Of a DNA stretch of 64,000 nt, positions 23,911-32,875 are shown in pieces. Where the stretch lies: positions 372,001-436,000 of the forward strand of contig JAJEJC010000005.1 in the NCBI GenBank assembly GCA_022828105.1, in the 5' to 3' direction. Position 1 is the stretch's first letter, and each line of letters starts with the position of its first letter. The notes under the pieces were generated by a model, which worked only from the letters and a program-made list of their open reading frames with translations, did not search any database and had not been told where the DNA came from. The translations under genes were made by a program, and so were the position numbers. This DNA is from Dehalococcoidia bacterium (GTDB lineage Bacteria > Chloroflexota > Dehalococcoidia > Bin125).

Positions 23911-25038
23911 ATGCCCAAGCAGATTCAATCGACGATCACGAGCAGCGGCGAACTGCGGCTCGCGCTCGCCGAAGTCGACACGCCCGCGCCGGGGCCGGAC
24001 GAGGTGGTGATCCGGGTCGAGGCGGCGCCGATCAACCCGTCCGATCTCGGCCTGCTGTTGGGACCGGCCGACATGAACCAGGCAACGGCGTCAGGCGGGT
24101 CGGAGGCTCCGGTCGTGACTGCGCCGGTACCCGCTCACCTGCTGCCCATGCAGGCGGAGCGGTTCGACGAGCCGATGCCGGTCGGCAACGAAGGCGCGGG
24201 CGTGGTCGTCGAGGCCGGCTCCGGCGACGCGGCTCAGGCGCTGCTGGGCAAGACCGTCGCGGTGATCGCGCGCGAGATGTATTCCCAGTACCGCGTCGTC
24301 CACGTAAACCAGTGTCTTGTGCTGCACGAGGGCACGACGCCGCGCGAGGGCGCGTCCTGTTTTGTCAATCCGCTGACCGTGTTGGGCATGGTCGAGACGA
24401 TGCGGCTGGAAGGCCACACGGCGATGGTGCATACGGCCGCAGCGTCGAACCTGGGCCAGATGCTGCAGAAGGTCTGCACCGACGAGGACATCCCGTTGGT
24501 CAACGTTGTCCGGCGGCCTGAGCACATCGACCTGCTCCGGGGGCTGGGCGCGACTCACGTCTGCGACACGAGCTCCGACCGCTTCACGGACGAGCTGACC
24601 GAGGCGCTAATCGAGACGGGCGCGACGCTCGCCTTCGACGCAACCGGCGGCGGGCCGCTCGCCAATCAGCTCCTGACCTGCATGGAGGCCGCGGCCAGGG
24701 TGAACAGTCCCGGGTTCAACCGCTACGGCTCCAGCGTGCACAAGCAGGTCTACATTTACGGTGGTCTGGACACGACGCCGACGGTGCTGCATCGCAACTA
24801 CGGCATGGCCTGGGGACTCGGCGGATGGCTGCTGACGCCGTTCCTTGAGCGGGTCGGGCCGGAGGCGGCCGCTCGGCTGCGACAGCGGGTGGCCGACGAA
24901 GTCACGACCACATTCGCAAGCGATTACGCCAGGGAGATCTCGCTGGCCGAGGCGCTCAATCTCGAGCACATCGCGGTCTACAACAAGCGCGCCACGGGCG
25001 AGAAGTACCTGATCAATCCGCACAAGGACGCCGGCTAG
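23911..25038 (+). CDS. Medium-chain dehydrogenase/reductase, quinone-oxidoreductase-like
   Basis: A 375-residue MDR-superfamily protein. The N-terminal GroES-like domain shows VEAAPINPSDLGLLLG near 31-46 and PVGNEGAGVVVEAG near 89-102. The Rossmann part follows, with an unusual loop around 165-180 (HTAAASNLGQM) in place of G-x-G-x-x-G, and then AFDATGGGPLANQL. Zinc ligands of true alcohol dehydrogenases are absent, so it is probably a zinc-independent NADPH-dependent reductase of enones or quinones. Start ATG at 23911. It is followed by a SET-domain gene 30 bp on. Confidence 0.8.
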   Translation: MPKQIQSTITSSGELRLALAEVDTPAPGPDEVVIRVEAAPINPSDLGLLLGPADMNQATASGGSEAPVVTAPVPAHLLPMQAERFDEPMPVGNEGAGVVVEAGSGDAAQALLGKTVAVIAREMYSQYRVVHVNQCLVLHEGTTPREGASCFVNPLTVLGMVETMRLEGHTAMVHTAAASNLGQMLQKVCTDEDIPLVNVVRRPEHIDLLRGLGATHVCDTSSDRFTDELTEALIETGATLAFDATGGGPLANQLLTCMEAAARVNSPGFNRYGSSVHKQVYIYGGLDTTPTVLHRNYGMAWGLGGWLLTPFLERVGPEAAARLRQRVADEVTTTFASDYAREISLAEALNLEHIAVYNKRATGEKYLINPHKDAG

Positions 25039-25068
25039 ACGCCGGCTCAGCGCGTCCATGAGGGCCGC

Positions 25069-25569
25069 ATGGAACTGACCTGGTTCTCAGCGAAGATCGA
25101 GAAACGGCAGAGCGCCATTCACGGTCGCGGCCTGTTTGCGCGCCAGGCGATTGCGCGGGATGAGATTGTGATTGTCAAGGGCGGCTACGTGCTGACCGAG
25201 GCGCAGCGCGACGCCGTCTCGATTGCGTTGGGACCGGCGGAGATTCAAATCACCGAGGATCTGTTCATCGGACCGACCACGCGCGCCGAACGCGAGGGCG
25301 GGATGATGCACCTCAATCACTCCTGCGAGCCCAATCTCGGTCTTCAGGGGCAGATCGTCTTCGTCGCGATGCGCGAGATTGCGGCGGGCGAGGAACTGAA
25401 CATCGACTATGCGATGACCGACGACGAACCGTACGAGATGGTCTGTGGCTGCGAAGCAGAGAACTGCCGTAAGGTCGTCACCGGCTTCGACTGGAAAGAC
25501 CCGGAGATCCAGTCCCGCTACAACGGCTACTTCACCTGGTTCATCCAGCGCCGCATCGACGGGGAGTAA
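25069..25569 (+). CDS. SET-domain protein (putative protein lysine methyltransferase)
   Basis: A compact SET domain of 166 residues. GRGLFARQ near 22-29 starts the SET fold, LNHSCEPN near 83-90 matches the N-H-S-C-x-P-N AdoMet/knot motif, GEELNIDYA near 108-116 matches the E-E-L-x-x-D-Y motif, and CGCEAENC near 127-134 resembles the Cys-rich post-SET zinc site. All features needed for AdoMet-dependent methyl transfer to lysine are present. Bacterial SET proteins are sporadic and their substrates mostly unknown. It lies in a rightward row of three enzymes and converges on an alpha/beta hydrolase with a 5-bp gap between stops. Confidence 0.88.
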   Translation: MELTWFSAKIEKRQSAIHGRGLFARQAIARDEIVIVKGGYVLTEAQRDAVSIALGPAEIQITEDLFIGPTTRAEREGGMMHLNHSCEPNLGLQGQIVFVAMREIAAGEELNIDYAMTDDEPYEMVCGCEAENCRKVVTGFDWKDPEIQSRYNGYFTWFIQRRIDGE

Positions 25570-25574
25570 CCGGG

Positions 25575-26549
25575 TCAGCGCGGCCCATTCAGTGCGCGGT
25601 CAAGCGCCGCCAGTTCGTCGCTGTTCCAGCGCGTCGAGATCTCGGAGTTCGGGACCATTGCGTTCGAGCCGTGAAATGCGCCCGGGTAGACGTGCAACTC
25701 GACCGGCACATCGGCCGCCAACAGCGCCTGCGCATAGGCGACGTCTTCGTCCACGAACAGATCGAGCGTGCCCACGTTGATGTATGCGGGCGGCAGTCCG
25801 GACAGGTCCGTGGCTCGCGCGGGCGCTGCGTACGGCGAGACATCGTCGCCGCCTGCGTTGCCCGACAGGTAGGCGTTCCATCCGGCCAGGTTCGCGGTGC
25901 GGTTCCAGACTCGGGAGTCAACGATGGCATGACTGCTGCGAGTCGTGTTGCGGTCGTCCAGCATCGGGAAGACGAGCAACTGGAAGCACACCTCGACTTC
26001 GCTTCGGTCGCGGGCGACCAGCGCCAGCCCGGCCGCCAGCCCGCCGCCGGCGCTGCCGCCACCGATCGCGATGCGACCACGGTCGATGCCGAACTCGTCG
26101 GCAGACGAAGCAAACCAGCGAAGTGCGGCGTAGCAATCCTCGATCGGCGCAGGGAACGGATGCTCGGGCGCGAGCCGATACTCGACCGACGCCACCAACA
26201 CGTTGAGTTGGTCGGCGACATTGGCGCAGTACGGGTCGTTCATCGCCACGTCGCCCAGCACCATTCCGCCGCCGTGGATCCAGTAGAGCGCCGGAGCGTT
26301 GACGGGCAACGAGGCCGGACGATAGGTGCGAACCATCACATCGGGCGCGCCGTCGGGACCCGGCGCCATGTGATCCTCGATGGACACGTTGTCCGGCAAT
26401 GGCGCGGCCATCAACATGCCGCGCAACTCCTCCATCGTTTCCCGAGTGGCAGGGATGTCGTCCAGATTCAGCCGGATCGGCATCGCTTCAAGCACGGCAC
26501 GGTGCTCGTCGTCCATGTAGGCCACAATGTCGAGTGCAGGGATAGTCAT
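25575..26549 (-). CDS. Alpha/beta hydrolase of the hormone-sensitive lipase family
   Basis: A 324-residue HSL-family esterase. The oxyanion motif H-G-G-G lies in YWIHGGGMVLG near 90-100, the nucleophile elbow G-G-G-S-A-G-G-G near 164-171, the catalytic Asp in GTLDLFVDED near 259-268, and the His in YPGAFHGSN near 287-295. YRLAPEHPFPAPIEDCYAAL near 124-143 is also typical. Such enzymes hydrolyse short-chain or acetylated esters. It stands alone between the SET gene and the glycine cleavage operon, 64 bp downstream of gcvPB's stop in the genome but on the same strand. A second HSL-type esterase lies at 35997. Confidence 0.88.
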   Translation of the reverse strand: MTIPALDIVAYMDDEHRAVLEAMPIRLNLDDIPATRETMEELRGMLMAAPLPDNVSIEDHMAPGPDGAPDVMVRTYRPASLPVNAPALYWIHGGGMVLGDVAMNDPYCANVADQLNVLVASVEYRLAPEHPFPAPIEDCYAALRWFASSADEFGIDRGRIAIGGGSAGGGLAAGLALVARDRSEVEVCFQLLVFPMLDDRNTTRSSHAIVDSRVWNRTANLAGWNAYLSGNAGGDDVSPYAAPARATDLSGLPPAYINVGTLDLFVDEDVAYAQALLAADVPVELHVYPGAFHGSNAMVPNSEISTRWNSDELAALDRALNGPR

Positions 26550-26613
26550 CGGATCGGCTCCTCGTCGGTTCGCGTTCGGCCAAGCGCAGGCTACCGTCCG
26601 GCAAGTCAGCCGT

Positions 26614-28110
26614 TTAGCCGGTCACGGCTGAGTCTTGCGGCGGTTGCCAGCGGAGGACGGGATGGCGGGCGGCGTTCGTCTCGTCGAGGCGGCCGATGGG
26701 CGCGGTGGTCGGCGCGGCGTGAAGCGCGTCGGGGTCCTCCGCCGATTCCTGCGCGATCGCAATCAAGGCAGCGGCCAGCGCCTCGATCGCCTCCGGCGGC
26801 TCGGTCTCGGTCGGCTCGATCATCAGGGCCTCTTCAACGATCAGTGGGAAGTAGACCGTCGGAGGGTGGAAGCCGTGGTCGATCAGGCGCTTGGCGATGT
26901 CGTAGGTGCGCACGCCGTGTTCGCGGCGCTGTCGCGAGCCGGAGAACACGACCTCGTGCAGCACCGGACGGTCGTAGGGCAGGTCGTAGTGGCCATGCAG
27001 CAAGACACGCAAGTAGTTGGCGTTGAGCACCGCCTGTCCCGAGACAGCCCGCAGACCTTCGAGTCCGAGCGCGCGCATGTAGGCGTAGGCGCGCAACAGC
27101 ACGCCCACGTTGCCGTGAAACTGCTGCACTCTGCCGATGCTGCGTTCGGGCGCCGTCAGCCTCACGACGCCGTCGTCGCACTGTTCCAGGGTCGGGGTGG
27201 GCAGGTAGGGCGCGAGCTCGTCCGAGCAGCAGACCGGTCCCGCGCCGGGTCCCCCGCCGCCGTGGGGCGTGCTGAAGCTCTTGTGCAGGTTGAGATGGGC
27301 GACATCGAAGCCCAGGTCGCCGTAGCGGATCCGGCCCATGATTGCGTTGAGGTTGGCGCCGTCGGCGTAGAGGTAGGCGCCGGTGTCGTGGATCAGTTGC
27401 GCGATCTCTTCGATGCCCCGTTCCCACAGACCCAGAGTGTTGGGCACGGTGACCATGACGCCGGCGACCGTCTCGTCCAGCTCGCGCTCGATCGTGGCGC
27501 GATCGAGCGAGCCGTCGTCCGCCGTCGGGATCTGCGTGACCTGGAATCCGGCCATCGACGCCGTAGCCGGGTTGGTGCCGTGAGCGGAATCGGGCACCAG
27601 AATCCGGCGGCGCTGCTCCAACTCGCCGCGGTCTGCGAGCGCGGCCATGATCATCAGCACGCCGGCAAACTCGCCCTGTGCTCCGGCGGCCGGAGCGAGA
27701 CTGACGGCGGGCAGCCCGGTGATTTCGGCCAGCCCGTCGCGCAGCTCCAGCAGGGTCCGCAGGGTGCCCTGCATGTCCTCTTCGCCCGCCAGCGGATGAG
27801 CCTCGGCGAAGTGCGGCAGCGACGCGATCAGGTCATTGACCTTGGGATTGAACTTCATCGTGCAGGAACCGAGCGGGTAAGTTCCGGAGTCGATGCCGTA
27901 GTTGCGGCCCGAGAGCGCCGTGTAGTAGCGGACCAGTTCACCCTGGCTCATCTCCGGCAGGCGCAGCGAGTCGCGCAGCAGATGAGCGGCAGGCAATGGC
28001 GATTCGTCCCCGTTCCAGCGCGGCAGATCGACCGCTCTGCGCCCCGGCGCGCCTCGGTCGAAGCTCAGGCGCGAGCCGAAGTCCTCGTCAACCGGCAGGT
28101 ACCCGCTCAT
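26614..28110 (-). CDS. gcvPB: Glycine dehydrogenase (decarboxylating) subunit 2
   Basis: The PLP-carrying half of the split glycine decarboxylase (P-protein), 498 residues. The PLP lysine lies in LNLHKSFSTPHGGGGPG near 275-291, preceded by ANLNAIMGRIRYGDLG near 255-270. IDSGTYPLGSCTMKFNPKVN near 73-92 is the typical subunit-2 start. With GcvPA it decarboxylates glycine and passes the aminomethyl group to lipoylated GcvH in the cytoplasm. The gene overlaps gcvPA by four bases. The C-terminal tail after about 460 is Ala/Pro-rich. The split form of GcvP occurs in Gram-positives, Thermus, Chloroflexota and archaea. Confidence 0.95.
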   Translation of the reverse strand: MSGYLPVDEDFGSRLSFDRGAPGRRAVDLPRWNGDESPLPAAHLLRDSLRLPEMSQGELVRYYTALSGRNYGIDSGTYPLGSCTMKFNPKVNDLIASLPHFAEAHPLAGEEDMQGTLRTLLELRDGLAEITGLPAVSLAPAAGAQGEFAGVLMIMAALADRGELEQRRRILVPDSAHGTNPATASMAGFQVTQIPTADDGSLDRATIERELDETVAGVMVTVPNTLGLWERGIEEIAQLIHDTGAYLYADGANLNAIMGRIRYGDLGFDVAHLNLHKSFSTPHGGGGPGAGPVCCSDELAPYLPTPTLEQCDDGVVRLTAPERSIGRVQQFHGNVGVLLRAYAYMRALGLEGLRAVSGQAVLNANYLRVLLHGHYDLPYDRPVLHEVVFSGSRQRREHGVRTYDIAKRLIDHGFHPPTVYFPLIVEEALMIEPTETEPPEAIEALAAALIAIAQESAEDPDALHAAPTTAPIGRLDETNAARHPVLRWQPPQDSAVTG

Positions 28111-29453
28111 GCCCGCGCTCCGATCTCCGTGAGGGCGCGGATCAAGGCGTCGACATGGGTGTCGGGCGTCGCCTCGGTCACGCAGAAGAGCAGCGCGTTG
28201 TCAGCCTCGGGCTCCGGCCGATGCGACACGTCAAGGCCCGGCGTGATGCCGTGCGCCGACAACTGAGCGGCCAGTTCTGGGGCCGGCAGCGGACCCCGGA
28301 CGAGGAACTCCTGGAACCAGGGCCCGCGCTCGGGGACATCGAAGCCGGGAATCGCGGCGACGCGGCGGGCGGCGTCGTGCGCGCGCTGGTAGCAGAGTTC
28401 GGCCGACTCGCGCAGCCCGTGCGGACCCAGCGCCTGAACGGCAATCGTGAAGGCGAGCGCGATCAGCGCCTGGGCGGTCGAGATGTTCGAGGTGGCGCGT
28501 TCGCGCCGGATGAACTGTTCGCGAGCCTGCAGCGTGAGCACATAGCCAGTGCGAGGCTCGCGTCCGTCGGCTGGCTTGAGTTCCCGCGTGCGTCCGACAA
28601 TGCGGCCGGGCATCTGGCGGAGAAACTGAGAGCGGGCCGCGAACAGTCCCAGCGACGGACCGCCATAGGCGGCCCCGCCCGCGATGTCGCGGCCCTCGCC
28701 GGTGACGATGTCTGCGCTGGCGTCGCCGGGCGCACGCAGCAGGCCGAGCGCGAACGGATCGGCCACGGCGACCAACAGCGCGCCGCTGGTATGCGCGGCC
28801 TCGGCCAGCGGTTCCAGGTCGACGATCGCGCCGAGGAAATCCGGCTGCTGGACGACGAGGCAGGCGTGCTCCTCGCCGACCGCATCCGGGGATGTGATCG
28901 AGTCGATCCGCAATCCGGGTCCGCGCCCGTAGGTGCGCACCACGTCGGCGGTACCGGGATGGATCGGTTCGAGCAGCGCCACGGCGCCGCGCTTCGTCGC
29001 GCGGGCGGCCATCAGACATGCTTCGGCCGTCGCGCTGGCGACGTCGTAGAGGCCGACGTTGGCTACGTCCATCCCGGTCAGCTCGCAGACGACCGACTGG
29101 AACTCGAAGCCCGACTGCAGCGTGCCCTGGCTGATCTCCGGCTGATACGGCGTGTACGCGGTGACAAACTCGGAGCGGCTCGTGAGGTGCGAGACGACCG
29201 AGGGAACCGACCGTCGATACGCGCCGGCGCCGAGAAAGCTGGGGCGCGAGGGCGCCGCGTTGTGGGCGGAGCGTTCGGCAAGGAGCGCGATCAACTCGGG
29301 TTCGGTGAGTGCGGGCGGCAACGAGAGTGTTGGATCGCGCAGCGATGCGGGCAGGTCCTCGAAGAGCGCATCGAGCGTCTCGACGCCGACGCGCTCCAAC
29401 ATGAGCGCTCGGTCGGCGTCGGTCGCCGGTATGTATGGGTGCGGCGAGGACAC
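28107..29453 (-). CDS. gcvPA: Glycine dehydrogenase (decarboxylating) subunit 1
   Basis: Encodes 448 residues, the N-terminal half of P-protein as a separate subunit. Motifs include PYIPATDADRALML at the start, FLGAGAYRRSVPS near 94-106, FVTAYTPYQPEISQGTLQ near 116-133 (highly conserved in the family), NVGLYDVASATAEA near 151-164, and YVLTLQAREQFIRRERATSNI near 305-325. It has the fold of a PLP transferase but no PLP lysine, as is normal for subunit 1. It starts 1 bp after gcvH and ends in a four-base overlap with gcvPB, so the operon is tightly coupled. Confidence 0.95.
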   Translation of the reverse strand: MSSPHPYIPATDADRALMLERVGVETLDALFEDLPASLRDPTLSLPPALTEPELIALLAERSAHNAAPSRPSFLGAGAYRRSVPSVVSHLTSRSEFVTAYTPYQPEISQGTLQSGFEFQSVVCELTGMDVANVGLYDVASATAEACLMAARATKRGAVALLEPIHPGTADVVRTYGRGPGLRIDSITSPDAVGEEHACLVVQQPDFLGAIVDLEPLAEAAHTSGALLVAVADPFALGLLRAPGDASADIVTGEGRDIAGGAAYGGPSLGLFAARSQFLRQMPGRIVGRTRELKPADGREPRTGYVLTLQAREQFIRRERATSNISTAQALIALAFTIAVQALGPHGLRESAELCYQRAHDAARRVAAIPGFDVPERGPWFQEFLVRGPLPAPELAAQLSAHGITPGLDVSHRPEPEADNALLFCVTEATPDTHVDALIRALTEIGARA

Positions 29454-29454
29454 G

Positions 29455-29859
29455 TTAGTCCTCCGGTAGCTGTGCGCGGTACGCTTCGGCGTCCATCAAC
29501 TTGTCGAGTTCGGCAGCGTCCGAGACGCGCACGCGGACGATCCAGCCGTCGCCGTAAGGCGACTCATTGACCAACTCCGGCCGCTCCTCAAGTTCCGCGT
29601 TCGACGCGACGAGCTCACCGCTGACCGGCGCGAACAGCTCGGCGACGGTCTTGGCCGACTCGATCTCGCCGAACGGTTCACCGGCGGTCAGCGCGGCGCC
29701 GTCGGCCGGCAATTCGAGGTAGACCACATCGCCCACCTGTTCCTGGGCGAAGTCGGTAATGCCGATGGTGACTTCATCGGCCGCGTCGGCCTCGCGGCGC
29801 AGCCACTCGTGATCCTCGGTGTAGAGCAGATCTTCAGGCGTCTCGTAGTCCATCGTCAT
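29455..29859 (-). CDS. gcvH: Glycine cleavage system H protein
   Basis: A 134-residue lipoyl carrier that shuttles the aminomethyl group between P, T and L proteins. The lipoylated Lys is residue 70 in GEIESAKTVAELFAPVSGEL, a near-perfect family motif. The DHEWL start near 16-20 and the WIVRVRVSD end are also typical. It overlaps gcvT by four bases and precedes gcvPA by 1 bp. No lipoate ligase, LipA/LipB or dihydrolipoyl dehydrogenase (L protein) gene is present in the window, so these must lie elsewhere. Confidence 0.96.
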   Translation of the reverse strand: MTMDYETPEDLLYTEDHEWLRREADAADEVTIGITDFAQEQVGDVVYLELPADGAALTAGEPFGEIESAKTVAELFAPVSGELVASNAELEERPELVNESPYGDGWIVRVRVSDAAELDKLMDAEAYRAQLPED

Positions 29860-30956
29860 CCCTTCGGCTTGCGGTAGAACGGCCGGCGCACGACCTCCAC
29901 GGGAAGCGCGCGGCCGCGCACGTCGACTTCGAGCATGGTTCCGGTCCTGGCCAGATCGGCGGGCAGGTATGCCATGCCGATGCCGATCTTGAGGCTCGGA
30001 CTGTGTCCGCCGCTGGTCAGCATGGCGATTGCATCTTCGCCGCCCGGCTTGCGAACCTCGTACCCGGTCCGCGGGACGCCTCGACTTCGGGCGGCCAGGT
30101 GCGCCAGGCGCCGAGACCGAGGTTGGGCCTTGGCCGCAACCAGCGCCTCGCGCCCCGTAAAGGGAGCGCCGTCATCGAGGCTCACGGCGAAACCGAGTCC
30201 GGCCTCATACGGATTTGTCGTCGCGTCGATGTCGTTGCCGTGCAGCGGCAACGCGGCCTCGAGTCGCAGCGAGTCCCTTGCGCCCAGTCCTGCGGGCGTC
30301 GCGCCGCCCCCGATCAGCGCGTCCCACAGCGATTCGGCGCGATCGGCCGGCACGATGCACTCCCCGCCGTCCTCTCCGGTGTACCCGGTGCGGGCGACCA
30401 GCAGCAGCGCGCCCTGCCAGTTCAGCTCGGCGCAATCACGCGGCTCAAGTGCGGCGAATCCCTCGCCGAGCACGCTCGCGAGCAGCCCAACCGCATCGGG
30501 CCCCTGAACGGCCAACATCACCGTCTCCGCCGTCCGTTCCGATGCCGCGTCGCCGGCGACGGCTCGCAGGCGCTCGAAGTCGGCGTCGGCGTTAGCGGCG
30601 TTGTGGATCACCAGCCAGCGCTCAGCGGACAGGTGATAGATGAAGACATCGTCCTCGATGCCGCCGGCCTCGTTGCAGTAGAGCGAGTAATGCGCCTTGC
30701 CCTCGCGCAACGAAGTGACATCGAACGTGGTGGCCGAGCGCAAGAGATCGGCCGCCTCGGGACCTTCGACCCATGCGCGGGCCAGGTGGGATACGTCGAA
30801 CACGCCGACACGCTCGCGCACGGCGCGGTGTTCGGCCACGATGCCCTCGTACTGGAGCGGCATTTCCCAGCCGGCAAACGGTGCAAAGCGCGCCCCCTGG
30901 TCAAGATGGCGCTCGCGCAACGTGAGCTGTGTCAACACCGCACGACTCCTCCGCAT
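29856..30956 (-). CDS. gcvT: Glycine cleavage system aminomethyltransferase (T protein)
   Basis: Encodes about 366 residues, transferring the one-carbon unit from GcvH to tetrahydrofolate and releasing ammonia. FAPFAGWEMPLQY near 23-35 and RVGVFDVSHL near 48-57 are the family start. FIYHLSAERWLVIHNAANADADF near 103-125 and GYTGEDGGECIVPAD near 191-205 are folate-site regions, and the C-terminal barrel ends with GIGMAYLPADLARTG. Possible starts are TTG 30971, ATG 30956 or a GTG further in; I chose the ATG. It is the first gene of gcvT-gcvH-gcvPA-gcvPB. I looked for a glycine riboswitch in the 130 bp upstream and saw none. Confidence 0.93.
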   Translation of the reverse strand: MRRSRAVLTQLTLRERHLDQGARFAPFAGWEMPLQYEGIVAEHRAVRERVGVFDVSHLARAWVEGPEAADLLRSATTFDVTSLREGKAHYSLYCNEAGGIEDDVFIYHLSAERWLVIHNAANADADFERLRAVAGDAASERTAETVMLAVQGPDAVGLLASVLGEGFAALEPRDCAELNWQGALLLVARTGYTGEDGGECIVPADRAESLWDALIGGGATPAGLGARDSLRLEAALPLHGNDIDATTNPYEAGLGFAVSLDDGAPFTGREALVAAKAQPRSRRLAHLAARSRGVPRTGYEVRKPGGEDAIAMLTSGGHSPSLKIGIGMAYLPADLARTGTMLEVDVRGRALPVEVVRRPFYRKPKG

Positions 30957-31103
30957 CAAACTCGCGCCCAATGTAGCCAGATGCCCTCAGGTCTCACAGC
31001 TATGACTGAACAATAGGATTCGCCGTGGGTTGCCGATAGAGAATGCCAATAGCAGGCAAGGGCGCAGCAACGTGTGTCGACGCGCGGCCGGTGCGTGGCA
31101 CGG

Positions 31104-31829
31104 CTAGGAGCTGGCGGCTGCTTTGGCGCGTGCCCGCTCGGCTCTCTTGGCGGCCTGCACCGCCCGACGCGCGAGCGTGCGCTCGATGTAGGGAGCGACA
31201 TCGGGCGTCTTGCAGCCGGTTTCCCCGTGATCGACCTCGACCGGACAGACCTGCGCGGCGGTCTCCAACACTGCGCGCCGCAGGGCGTCGTCCCGCAACC
31301 CAATCGCAATCAGCGCGCCATTCATCTCATGCCGAACGCGGTTTGGCCGACTGCCGATCTCGTCGCTGATCTGGAAAACCAGCGCCTCCAGCTCGTTCTC
31401 CGTCCATAGCTCGGCCTGCTCCGCGCTGCAGGCGACGATGAACCAGCCCAACGATGCCGGCCACTCATTGGAGTCGTCGCGGAGCTGATCACTGATCGGC
31501 CGGGCGACGGGAGACTGCGCGACCAGTTTGCCCAGAGCCTCGACCAGGATGTAGTTGTCCACGTCGGCGAGCCAGTCGAGCGCCAGTGCCACGGTTATCG
31601 CCGACGGATCTGCGATGCGCAGGGCAAGCACGCGCGCGTCGTGATTGCCGCTGCGCCAGAGCTCGATCGCCAGTTGATGGTCAGTCTTCAGCGGCTTGCC
31701 GATTCGGCCCAATTCCTTGTAGCTGACGCCGAACATGGGCTGCGTCGCCCCGTGCCGCGCATAGACCTTGCGATTCTGGGCCGTGCCGGCCGTCTCAAGC
31801 TCGGCGAGCACGTCCTGAACGGTTGCCAT
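31104..31829 (-). CDS. DNA alkylation repair protein (AlkD-like HEAT repeats)
   Basis: A 241-residue member of the DNA_alkylation family. KVYARHGATQPMFGVSYKEL near 21-40, followed by DHQLAIELWRSGNHDARVLAL near 50-70, is the characteristic HEAT-repeat start. LGWFIVACSAEQ and SRPNRVRHEMNGALIAIGLR follow, and the C-terminus is Lys/Arg/Ala-rich. AlkD proteins flip out or excise positively charged alkylated purines; many homologues of this subgroup are untested. It ends about 130 bp from the gcvT start region and lies downstream of an amidohydrolase with a 14-bp gap, so they may share a transcript. Confidence 0.85.
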   Translation of the reverse strand: MATVQDVLAELETAGTAQNRKVYARHGATQPMFGVSYKELGRIGKPLKTDHQLAIELWRSGNHDARVLALRIADPSAITVALALDWLADVDNYILVEALGKLVAQSPVARPISDQLRDDSNEWPASLGWFIVACSAEQAELWTENELEALVFQISDEIGSRPNRVRHEMNGALIAIGLRDDALRRAVLETAAQVCPVEVDHGETGCKTPDVAPYIERTLARRAVQAAKRAERARAKAAASS

Positions 31830-31843
31830 CTTCGCCCGACTCC

Positions 31844-32695
31844 TTACCCAGCGCCGGCAGGCGACCAGCCGTAGATCTGCTGCAGCGACCCGCCCATCAG
31901 CGCCGCGCGCTCGTCGTCCGACAGCGCGTCGGTGACTCGGAATGCCTCGACGCCCTGCTCAAAGGTGAGCAGCTTGGTCGCCCGGGTCCAGTCGGTGCCC
32001 CACATGCAGCGGTCGAAGCTGTACGCCTCGAAGATGCGGCTCAGCGGCGCCCAGATGTCCGGGTAGGGAAACGGCTGGTGCGAGAGGGTGCAGGCGCCGG
32101 AGATCTTGATCGCCACGTTGTCGTACTGGGCCAACGCAATGACCTGGTCGATATCCACCCAGGGATCGTCGGGCGGGGGCGGCTGAAACGGCTGTTGCAG
32201 GCCGACGTGATCGATCACGATCCGGGTATCGGGATGGCGCTGCGCGTAGGCGCGCAACTCGGGAAGATTCTGCCAGCAGAGCACGTTGATCGGGATGCCC
32301 GCCGCGCCGCCGGCCGTCATGATCGCGTCGACGCCGGCGTGATCCCCGCCGACGGATTCGAAGTTCAGCACCACCCGCGCCCCGACCACGCCGGGGCGTT
32401 CGGCCCACGCCTCGACATCCGCCCCGACGGTCGGCGAGTTGGGGTCGAACGGCGCGATCAGGCCGAAGCGGTCGGGGTACCGCTCGGCGACGCCTTCGCA
32501 GTAACTGGAGTCGTAGCCGTAGATCGTGAATGGCGAGATGAGCAGCGCGCCGTCAACGCCGACCGCGTCCATCGCCGCAACCATCTCTTCGCCGGTCACC
32601 GTCGCCGGACCGGCCAGCACGGCTCGGTAGTTCGATTCGTCGTTGCGGTCGTAGGCGTGGACCTGGCAGTCGATCGTGGGTGTGTCGTTGGGCAT
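31844..32695 (-). CDS. Amidohydrolase-2 family protein
   Basis: A 283-residue TIM-barrel metal hydrolase (COG3618/COG2159 type). The strand-1 motif is TIDCQVHAYDR near 6-16, giving D-x-Q-x-H in place of the usual D-x-H-x-H, so the first metal ligand may be altered. RIVIDHVGLQQ near 158-168 supplies a barrel His and MWGTDWTRA near 226-234 the final Asp. Lactonases and decarboxylases of this type act in aromatic or sugar-acid catabolism. It is co-directional with the alkylation-repair gene and divergent from the Rieske-fusion gene, with 180 bp between them. Confidence 0.83.
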   Translation of the reverse strand: MPNDTPTIDCQVHAYDRNDESNYRAVLAGPATVTGEEMVAAMDAVGVDGALLISPFTIYGYDSSYCEGVAERYPDRFGLIAPFDPNSPTVGADVEAWAERPGVVGARVVLNFESVGGDHAGVDAIMTAGGAAGIPINVLCWQNLPELRAYAQRHPDTRIVIDHVGLQQPFQPPPPDDPWVDIDQVIALAQYDNVAIKISGACTLSHQPFPYPDIWAPLSRIFEAYSFDRCMWGTDWTRATKLLTFEQGVEAFRVTDALSDDERAALMGGSLQQIYGWSPAGAG

Positions 32696-32875
32696 GGTGG
32701 GCCCCTCTCCCCTCGCAACATTGCGCTGGTTGCGATTCTAGGAGAGAGCCGCGGGCGACCACAGGAGGGGCGCGCACAGGGGGTCCATTGGAGTTGGCAC
32801 CTGCCACAAGCTCAACATCGGCCGTTCTTCCGACACTAGCCTTGAGTTAACGGACTCGACGGCTGGAGGAGCGGC

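Noticed and set aside
30957-31103. Glycine riboswitch upstream of gcvT
   Set aside because: The stretch is short and shows none of the conserved glycine aptamer motifs.
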